Origin: an uncultured beta proteobacterium
GTDB taxonomy: Bacteria; Pseudomonadota; Gammaproteobacteria; Burkholderiales; Burkholderiaceae_C
Reading direction: 5' to 3'
NCBI GenBank assembly: GCA_903920405.1
Contig: CAIXMC010000027.1
Location: 1 to 11,728 of the forward strand
Length of the DNA: 11,728 nt
Below, one piece after another: positions 7,031 to 11,728 of this stretch (positions are counted from its first letter, which is position 1; each line of letters begins with the position of its first letter). The translations under genes were made by a program, and so were the position numbers. The notes below the pieces were generated by a model. The model was given only the letters and a program-made list of their open reading frames with translations, was not told where the DNA came from and searched no databases.

Positions 7031-7269
7031 GATGTGTTCCCCCGATAAACAAATGTTCAAAGTAGTTTAATCCCAATGGGTGCGAGTTTGACAGCACGCC
7101 TAAAGTGCATCCAAACCCCTCACTCCTAACAGCGCTACCTTCATTTATTCGCCCAGCCTTTTCCTGTCCACACCGTCAAACTCTGGAACAGCGACATCAT
7201 TTACTACTATTTCAATAGCTAACTACGCATACTGGACGTGCGTTACAAGGCAAATTGGGTATTATTATT
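7031..7269. other. Intergenic region between rpoH and the seven-gene cluster
   Basis: No gene is supported in these 239 bases. The cluster promoter should lie here if it is not co-transcribed with rpoH. On the minus strand CTGTCA (7088-7093), 17 bases and ATTAAA is the least bad -35/-10 pair, but it is weak. I found no convincing sigma-32 promoter (CTTGAA / CCCCAT) and no intrinsic terminator after rpoH, so read-through from rpoH is possible. The rpoH-proximal part contains a dispersed repeat copy. Confidence 0.4.
7221..7257. repeat. Dispersed intergenic repeat, copy 2
   Basis: It aligns with positions 1-37 at 26 of 37 bases without gaps, including an identical first nine bases (AACTACGCA) and GGACG further in. 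The preceding TTTCAATAGCT also fits the dispersed repeat I recall from Comamonadaceae. It lies just 3' of rpoH, whose stop codon ends at 7270. Confidence 0.45.
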
Positions 7270-8211
7270 TCAGGCAAATTGCACCAACAGTTTTTTCATT
7301 TTTTTCAACGCAGCGACTTCAATTTGGCGAATGCGTTCCATGCTGACACCATAAACCGCTGCGAGATCGTGCAGTGTCATACCGCCTGAATTGTTGTCAT
7401 TGACATTGAGCCAACGCTCCTCCACAATGTGGCGGCTTCGGGCATCAAGCGTGTCCAAGGCTTGGCTCAGACCTTCTCTTGACAGCTTTTCATGGTGTCT
7501 GGCTTCCAATATAGCGGTGGGTTCATGTGCCGCATTAAACAAATAGGCAATGGGTCCAAAAACATCTTCATCATCATCTGATGAGCTGGAGTCAATCGTC
7601 ACATCACCCCCTGACAAACGAGACTCCATCTCAATCACATCTTCACGCTTGACATTCAACTCTGCCGCCATCGCATCAATTTGACTGGCATTGAGGGTAT
7701 CCGAGTGCGCATCAAGGTCAGCCAAAGCATCGTCACTTTTGAAACGCTGTTTCATGGATCGCAAGCTGAAGAACAGTTTGCGCTGTGCCTTGGTAGTGGC
7801 GAGCTTGACCATGCGCCAATTTTTAATAATATATTCATGAATCTCGGCCTTGATCCAGTACAGTGCATAGCTCACCAGCCGCACACCTTGATCGGGATCG
7901 AACCTTTTAACGGCTTTCATCAAACCAATATTGCCCTCTTGAATCAAATCGCCATGCGGCAAGCCGTACCCCAAGTATTGGCGAGCCACAGAGACCACAA
8001 GCCTCAAGTGCGATAAAACCAGCTTTCCAGCCGCCTCAAGGTCATTGTCTTGCTGAAATTTGCGTGCGAAACTCTGCTCTTCCTCCAGCGTCAACATGGG
8101 CATCCGATTGACGGCTGAAATATAAGCATCCAAATTACCCAATGCAGGCACGACAGCCCAGGGGTTGGTAAGCGCCAGTTCAGTTTTAAAACTGTCAAAG
8201 TGACCCATCAT
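7270..8211 (-). CDS. rpoH: RNA polymerase heat-shock sigma factor RpoH (sigma-32)
   Basis: A 313-residue sigma-70-family factor that directs RNA polymerase to heat-shock promoters. Visible landmarks: region 2 with HGDLIQEGNIGLMKAVKRFD and then YALYWIKAEIHEYI, which contacts the -10 element; the RpoH-specific box QRKLFFSLRS; and region 4 with the helix-turn-helix MTLHDLAAVYGVSMERIRQIE near the C-terminus. An acidic Ser/Asp run (SSSSDDDED) sits between regions 2 and 4. I chose the ATG at 8209-8211 because AAGGAG (8219-8224) lies seven bases upstream. An upstream TTG start would place that site inside the gene, and the next ATG at 8208 is an alternative. It is divergent from dcd, with a CIRCE-like operator in between, so transcriptional control by HrcA is likely. 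Confidence 0.95.
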   Translation of the reverse strand: MMGHFDSFKTELALTNPWAVVPALGNLDAYISAVNRMPMLTLEEEQSFARKFQQDNDLEAAGKLVLSHLRLVVSVARQYLGYGLPHGDLIQEGNIGLMKAVKRFDPDQGVRLVSYALYWIKAEIHEYIIKNWRMVKLATTKAQRKLFFSLRSMKQRFKSDDALADLDAHSDTLNASQIDAMAAELNVKREDVIEMESRLSGGDVTIDSSSSDDDEDVFGPIAYLFNAAHEPTAILEARHHEKLSREGLSQALDTLDARSRHIVEERWLNVNDNNSGGMTLHDLAAVYGVSMERIRQIEVAALKKMKKLLVQFA

Positions 8212-8259
8212 TCCAAAACTCCTTATGTTCAAGAAATCATTCCATCGTTCAATCGTTCA

Positions 8260-8289
8260 ATGTTAGCACTCCCCACAGGCGAGTGCCAG
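8260..8289 (-). promoter_or_regulatory. Possible rpoH housekeeping promoter
   Basis: On the minus strand CTGGCA (8284-8289), an 18-base spacer and TAACAT (8260-8265) match the sigma-70 -35 and -10 hexamers at four of six bases each. It lies about 50 bases before the rpoH start and coincides with the CIRCE-like element, which supports the call. The match alone is modest. Confidence 0.35.
8263..8289. promoter_or_regulatory. CIRCE-like HrcA operator between rpoH and dcd
   Basis: TTAGCACTC (8263-8271), exactly nine bases, then GAGTGCCAG (8281-8289). The known CIRCE consensus is TTAGCACTC-N9-GAGTGCTAA, so the left arm is perfect and the right arm matches at seven of nine, 16 of 18 overall with the correct spacing. 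CIRCE is bound by the repressor HrcA and normally sits at groESL or dnaK promoters. Here it covers the possible rpoH promoter and lies 52 bases before the rpoH ATG and 48 before the dcd ATG, so rpoH is the likelier target. HrcA itself is not in the window. Confidence 0.82.
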
Positions 8290-8337
8290 TGACCCATCCC
8301 TAACTACAATCCAAGTCATCCTTGGAGACCAACACTT

Positions 8338-8907
8338 ATGAGTATCAAATGTGATCGCTGGATTAGACGCATGGCCACACAACACGGCATGATTGACCCC
8401 TTTGAGCCAGCTCAAATTCGTCACAACGCCAATGGCCAAAAAATTGTCAGTTATGGCACCAGCAGCTATGGCTACGACATTCGATGTGCGCCAGAGTTTA
8501 AAGTGTTCACCAATATTCACAGCACCGTGGTTGATCCTAAAAACTTTGATGAAAAAAGTTTTGTGGATTTCAATGACAATGTTTGCATTATTCCACCCAA
8601 CAGTTTTGTCTTGGCACGCACGTTGGAATACTTTCGTATTCCACGCAATGTACTCACCATTTGCCTGGGTAAAAGCACTTATGCACGTTGCGGCATCATC
8701 GTGAACGTCACACCCTTTGAGCCGGAATGGGAAGGCTATGTCACGTTGGAATTCAGCAACACCACACCTTTGCCGGCCAAAATATACGCCGGCGAAGGCT
8801 GCGCACAAGTTTTGTTTTTTGAGACCGATGAAGAGTGTGAGACCTCATACAAAGACCGTCATGGTAAATACCAGGGTCAGTGTGGTGTAACACTTCCAAA
8901 AGCCTGA
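8338..8907 (+). CDS. dcd: dCTP deaminase
   Basis: A 189-residue cytosolic enzyme that deaminates dCTP to dUTP, the route to dTMP; trimeric in the family. Visible motifs: SSYGYDIR (42-49), the nucleotide-binding [10 protein letters not shown] (110-119, with S113 and R117), and [18 protein letters not shown] with the catalytic glutamate E138. The C-terminal [10 protein letters not shown] forms part of the lid in this family. Length is normal (E. coli 193). The start ATG is preceded by GGAG (8324-8327), ten bases upstream. A TACAAT at 8305-8310 could be its -10 element, but no good -35 is visible. It is divergent from rpoH, so its expression could be touched by the CIRCE-like element in the shared region. 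No bifunctional dUTPase activity is indicated. Confidence 0.96.
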   Translation: MSIKCDRWIRRMATQHGMIDPFEPAQIRHNANGQKIVSYGTSSYGYDIRCAPEFKVFTNIHSTVVDPKNFDEKSFVDFNDNVCIIPPNSFVLARTLEYFRIPRNVLTICLGKSTYARCGIIVNVTPFEPEWEGYVTLEFSNTTPLPAKIYAGEGCAQVLFFETDEECETSYKDRHGKYQGQCGVTLPKA

Positions 8908-9106
8908 AATATACCTGCATTTCACCCCAATTTCATGCGGAGGGTGAAGCACACCCCACCTTGAAAGACGCTACAGCGTGTCACTGTTTAACGTGACAGA
9001 ACTCAAAAATACCAGTGGGAAGTGGGTAGTGGGTAGTGGGTAGTGGGAAGTAAATACCACTGTCCATTGTCGTGATATTAAAAAAAGAAGGTTAAATTTT
9101 TAGAAA
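8908..9106. other. Non-coding junction with several inverted repeats
   Basis: No gene is seen between dcd and the polysaccharide genes. Present are TTCACCC (8921-8927) with GGGTGAA (8942-8948), extended past a two-base bulge by TGC/GCA; ACGCT/AGCGT (8968-8979); and TGTCAC (8979-8984) with GTGACA (8993-8998). None is followed by a T run, so a dcd terminator is not proven. A heptamer tandem repeat follows. The last 40 bases are A/T rich and hold GAAGG ahead of the next gene, at rather long spacing. Confidence 0.5.
9014..9051. repeat. Heptamer tandem repeat AGTGGG(T/A), 5.4 copies
   Basis: Five consecutive units, AGTGGGA, three AGTGGGT and AGTGGGA, plus a trailing AGT. It is non-coding and lies about 55 bases before the first glycosyltransferase start. 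Such short arrays can change copy number by slippage and could alter promoter spacing; no effect is shown here. Confidence 0.9.
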
Positions 9107-9958
9107 ATGGAACATCTTAAATGCCAGGTATCCGTTGTCATCAATACACTGAACGAAGAAAGAAATATTAAAAATGCCATTGATTCAGTCAAAACATGGG
9201 CTGATGAAGTGATTGTTGTAGATATGTACAGTGATGATGCAACCGTTAAAATTGCAAAATCCTTGGGTGCTAAAATCTTCATGCATCAGAGATTGCAAAA
9301 CTTTGAAATAGCACGTGAATTTGCAATCAGTTGTGCCCATCATCAATGGATATTAATTTTGGATGCCGATGAACAAATTCCTGTATATTTAAGCCATCAA
9401 ATCAAAAGTTTGGTGAAAGAAAATAATTATGATGTTGTCATTATCCCTAGATTAAATTATATGTTTGGCCTACCTATCACCAGTTCCGGATGGGATCCAG
9501 AAACAGACAGTCAAATACGCTTATTTAAAAAAAATTTCGTCAAAATAACAGGAATAATGCATGATCATATAAAAATTATAGAGGGCTGTCATACTTTACG
9601 CATGAAGTTTAACGGCAAAAATTGCATCATTCACTATAATTATATTGATCTATCACATCATTTCACTAAAATCAACACTTATACAACCATTGAAGCTCAT
9701 CAAGCATTAGAATCTGGAAAGCATACTCATATTTTAAAAATGTTTTACGATTGCATCAAGGAATTTCTAAAGCGCTACATCATTTATCATGGATACCGTG
9801 ATGGATGGCTTGGATTTCAATTGGCACTCAATATGGCCATTTACAAGATGCTGGTATGTGCAAAAATGATGGAACTTGACAGAATAGGTCAGCATATTCA
9901 AGTCGAAGATGTATATTCCAATCAAGCAAAAAGAATAATTGCTGACTATGAAAAATGA
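9107..9958 (+). CDS. GT2 family glycosyltransferase, WaaE/KdtX-like
   Basis: A 283-residue GT-A fold glycosyltransferase. The N-terminus has the GT2 pattern VSVVINTLNEERNI (8-21), VIVVDMYSDDAT (35-46) and the metal-binding ILDADEQIP (84-92, D86 and D88). The spacing and the 'NxLNEExNI ... LDADE' form resemble WaaE-type enzymes, which add a sugar to the lipopolysaccharide inner core, and related glycan-assembly enzymes. The C-terminal part (about 225-265) is helical and partly hydrophobic (RDGWLGFQLALNMAIYKMLV), fitting attachment to the inner face of the membrane. The donor and acceptor sugars cannot be told from sequence alone. The gene is visibly more AT rich than dcd and the operon to its left. 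It overlaps the next gene by 11 bases, so the two are co-translated. Confidence 0.85.
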   Translation: MEHLKCQVSVVINTLNEERNIKNAIDSVKTWADEVIVVDMYSDDATVKIAKSLGAKIFMHQRLQNFEIAREFAISCAHHQWILILDADEQIPVYLSHQIKSLVKENNYDVVIIPRLNYMFGLPITSSGWDPETDSQIRLFKKNFVKITGIMHDHIKIIEGCHTLRMKFNGKNCIIHYNYIDLSHHFTKINTYTTIEAHQALESGKHTHILKMFYDCIKEFLKRYIIYHGYRDGWLGFQLALNMAIYKMLVCAKMMELDRIGQHIQVEDVYSNQAKRIIADYEK

Positions 9959-10613
9959 CTGGTTAAAATTTTGCAGATGGTTTCAGTCGAAAAATATAGT
10001 GGACTGGTTTTTATATATAAAATGTGTACTGGTTTTGATATCAACCTTACTCATTTACAGAAGGCAGGTCAGCATTGGCTTGAATGCGCTGATGGACAGT
10101 ATTCCCCTGATACGGGGTCGCGGGATGGTGGCCATTGGCAGGCGGGCACATATCCATGGAAAAATATCGGTTCGTTTTGACGATAAAGACTCTCCAGGCA
10201 ATTTGAAAATAGCGAATCATTTCACTTCAGATGGAGACATCTATTTATTCCCCAGAGGGGGCACGATAGCCATCGGTCACGATGTTTTTATTGGACAACA
10301 TACCATCATTCAATCATATCGCAACTCATTGATCGAGATAGGAAATAATGTCATGATTGCAACCGGATGCATGATCTACGGATCAAATCATGTCATCGGC
10401 AGGAAAGGGGTGCCCATGTGTTTGCAGATGGAAAATTCAAAAGGGATCAAAATTGGAGACGATGTATGGATTGGTGGGGGTGTAGCGATTTTGGATGGTG
10501 TTGAAATAGGTTGCGGAGCAGTGATTGCGAACGGTGCTGTCGTCACGAAATCTGTAGAAGCTGACAGTATCGTTGCCGGTGTTCCTGGGAAAGTCATTGC
10601 TGTGCGACACTAA
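9948..10613 (+). CDS. Hexapeptide-repeat acyltransferase (left-handed beta-helix, WbbJ/LacA-like)
   Basis: A 221-residue protein, probably an O- or N-acetyltransferase modifying a surface sugar. Residues about 17-36 are hydrophobic and may associate with the membrane. From about 60 onward there are imperfect hexapeptide repeats (VAIGRRAHIHGKISV, TIAIGHDVFIGQHTII, IEIGNNVMIATG). Then comes SNHVIG with the likely catalytic H148, and the family-typical end VWIGGGVAILDGVEIGCG followed by VAGVPGKVI. The ATG at 9948 overlaps the end of the glycosyltransferase gene by 11 bases; an in-frame TTG nine bases earlier is less likely. No strong Shine-Dalgarno site is visible, consistent with coupling to the upstream gene. 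The stop codon abuts the target duplication of the inserted element downstream. Confidence 0.88.
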   Translation: MKNDWLKFCRWFQSKNIVDWFLYIKCVLVLISTLLIYRRQVSIGLNALMDSIPLIRGRGMVAIGRRAHIHGKISVRFDDKDSPGNLKIANHFTSDGDIYLFPRGGTIAIGHDVFIGQHTIIQSYRNSLIEIGNNVMIATGCMIYGSNHVIGRKGVPMCLQMENSKGIKIGDDVWIGGGVAILDGVEIGCGAVIANGAVVTKSVEADSIVAGVPGKVIAVRH

Positions 10614-10619
10614 ATCGAC

Positions 10620-10760
10620 GTAACCGTTTAGACCCCTGGCCTAGATGTCGTCATTCCCGCGAAGGCGGGAATCCAGTGTATTTTGGTCTTCATGCATACA
10701 AAAAGTCAGTCTGGATTCCCGCCTTCGCGGGAATGACGGTGGCGGGGTCTAAACGGTTAC
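10620..10760. mobile_element. 141-bp MITE-like element with 8-bp target-site duplication
   Basis: The ends are perfect 17-bp inverted repeats (10620-10636 and 10744-10760), beginning GTAACCG and ending CGGTTAC. The direct repeat AAATCGAC flanks them on both sides (10612-10619 and 10761-10768), the expected scar of a transposition event. Inside is a second, perfect 28-bp inverted repeat (10649-10676 with 10711-10738). Each arm is itself a hairpin, ATTCCCGC-GAAG-GCGGGAAT, like the dRS3-type repeats of Neisseria and other betaproteobacteria. There is no ORF, so it must be mobilised in trans. GTAA ends and 8-bp duplications are known traits of the IS66 family, so an IS66-type transposase is a plausible source. 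Removing it restores a 13-base gap between the flanking genes. The stable structure could weaken read-through. Confidence 0.88.
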
Positions 10761-10775
10761 AAATCGACACTTGAT

Positions 10776-11728
10776 ATGCAAGAAAAAGTAAATATTATTA
10801 TCTTGAACTGGAATGGTTGGGCTGATACGATTGCCTGTTTGGAGTCCATTCTTCGTTCTAGTTATACCAATTATTCAATTACCATTGTTGATAATCATTC
10901 AACCGATGGTTCTGTTGAGCATATCATCAACTGGGCTAAAGGGAATTTAAATATCCTCAAGCCAAAAGACAGTGTCATCGAAACATTGGTTTATCCACCG
11001 ATATTAAAGCCAATCCGTTTAAATTGTATGGGTTATGATGAACCTGGAAAAATTTCAGGTTATAATTTTGAGAAAAACACCCTGACCATGTTGCAATCTG
11101 CCAAAAATTTAGGGTTTGGGGGCGGCAATAACATTGGATTAAAATTTGGCCTGTTACATGGTGATTTTGACCATTTTTGGATTCTTAATAACGACACCAT
11201 CGTGGGTCATCATACACTGGGTTCATTGGTTGAGACCGCAAGATATTACACATTCAATAACAAAAAAGTCGGCATGATTGGTTCAAAACTTAAATGCTTT
11301 AACCAGCCCGACCTGATTCAAAGTATTGGTGGGTGCTTCAATAAGATAACAGCCACCATTACACATCGTGGCTCGCTTGAATACGATGTTGGACAATACG
11401 ACGGACACCATTGCGACACGCTGATTGATTATCCCATAGGCGCTAGTTTATTTATAAGTAAGACGTTTTTAGACGATGTAGGCTTGATTTGTGAAGACCA
11501 TTTTCTTTATTTTGAAGAAATTGAATGGACAGTTCGTGCAAAAAAACAGGGTTGGAAGATGGGTTACAACTGGGAAGGGGTTATTTATCACAAAAAAGGC
11601 ATTTCAGCCCGGTCGTCTGCCAACCTGAATCACCAATCCCGTCTTGCTGATTACTGTTATTTGCGTTCACGGATATTAGTGGCCAGGAAATTAGGAGGTA
11701 TATTATGGGTGTCGGTATTTCTGGCAAC
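10776..11728 (+). CDS. GT2 family glycosyltransferase (rhamnosyltransferase-like), 3' end outside window
   Basis: An open frame of 317 codons from ATG 10776 with no stop before the window ends. Features of GT2 rhamnosyl-type transferases: VNIIILNWNGWADTIACL (5-22), ITIVDNHSTDGSV (35-47), NLGFGGGNNIG (111-121), the DxD-equivalent ILNNDT (136-141), PIGASLFIS (220-228) and YFEEIEWTVRAKKQGWKMGY (245-264), which holds the usual catalytic acidic pair. A hydrophobic run begins at the cut end (ILWVSVFLA). Residues about 60-107 are an insertion between the first strands that is longer than usual. No Shine-Dalgarno site is visible, and the inserted element separates it from the acyltransferase. It probably belongs to the same polysaccharide operon; the sugar specificity is unknown. 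Confidence 0.87.
   Translation, partial: MQEKVNIIILNWNGWADTIACLESILRSSYTNYSITIVDNHSTDGSVEHIINWAKGNLNILKPKDSVIETLVYPPILKPIRLNCMGYDEPGKISGYNFEKNTLTMLQSAKNLGFGGGNNIGLKFGLLHGDFDHFWILNNDTIVGHHTLGSLVETARYYTFNNKKVGMIGSKLKCFNQPDLIQSIGGCFNKITATITHRGSLEYDVGQYDGHHCDTLIDYPIGASLFISKTFLDDVGLICEDHFLYFEEIEWTVRAKKQGWKMGYNWEGVIYHKKGISARSSANLNHQSRLADYCYLRSRILVARKLGGILWVSVFLA

Noticed and set aside
7031..7100. A sigma-32 promoter for the seven-gene cluster, suggested by CCCATT near 7080 on the minus strand.
   Set aside because: There is no CTTGAA-like -35 at 13-15 bases, so the match is too weak to claim heat-shock control.
7166..7183. An 18-base stretch matching positions 3316-3333 at 16 of 18. On the minus strand it would read VPEFDGVD against AEFDSVD of the two-TM protein, hinting at a gene remnant.
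   Set aside because: The similarity does not extend on either side, and the local frame is only about 24 codons between stops. Chance is a sufficient explanation.
8263..8808. A 181-codon minus-strand open frame across dcd.
   Set aside because: It lies antisense to the strongly recognised dcd gene, has no ribosome site or domain, and its left end overlaps the CIRCE-like element.
8979..8998. TGTCAC-N8-GTGACA as the dcd terminator.
   Set aside because: The stem is only 6 bp, AT-containing, and is not followed by a T run.
10620..10760. A CRISPR-like or rho-independent terminator reading of the repeated GC-rich hairpins.
   Set aside because: The repeats are inverted, not direct with spacers; there is no T run, and the terminal repeats plus target duplication explain the structure better.

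Overview
The window looks like chromosomal DNA of a betaproteobacterium. The RpoH and Dcd sequences have the look of that class. The short dispersed repeats and the 'ATTCCCGCG-AGGCGGGAAT' hairpins also fit Burkholderiales, perhaps Comamonadaceae. That placement rests on recognition by eye, not on a search.

Layout. (1) Positions 1-155 hold part of a dispersed repeat and a strong 22-bp-arm hairpin. (2) Positions 156-7030 hold seven tightly packed minus-strand genes. In transcription order they encode a coiled-coil cytoplasmic protein, a membrane-anchored Sel1-like repeat protein, a secreted PotD-type solute-binding protein fused to two peptidoglycan-binding domains, a two-TM membrane protein with a helical tail, a PspA/IM30-family protein, a two-module AAA+ ATPase and a TerB-like protein. 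A terminator-like hairpin sits between genes three and four. (3) Positions 7031-7269 are an intergenic gap with a second copy of the dispersed repeat. (4) rpoH (minus) and dcd (plus) are divergent. Their shared upstream region contains a near-consensus CIRCE element (16 of 18 positions), the binding site of the heat-shock repressor HrcA. It lies exactly across a possible rpoH promoter. (5) Positions 8908-9106 are non-coding, with several small inverted repeats and a heptamer tandem repeat. (6) From 9107 to the end there is an AT-rich plus-strand surface-polysaccharide cluster: a WaaE-like GT2 glycosyltransferase, a hexapeptide acyltransferase and a second GT2 enzyme running off the window. A 141-bp MITE-like element with 17-bp terminal inverted repeats and an 8-bp target duplication sits between the last two genes.

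How it may work together. The seven-gene cluster is the best candidate for a little-described system. It combines a PspA-type membrane-remodelling protein, an AAA+ motor that could disassemble or remodel it, a TerB-like accessory, a two-TM anchor and envelope-facing sensor-like proteins (peptidoglycan-binding/PotD fusion, membrane Sel1 protein). I infer an envelope-integrity or membrane-stress module. It sits next to rpoH, but I found no convincing sigma-32 promoter in front of it, so co-regulation is not shown. All functions are inferred from sequence features read by eye.
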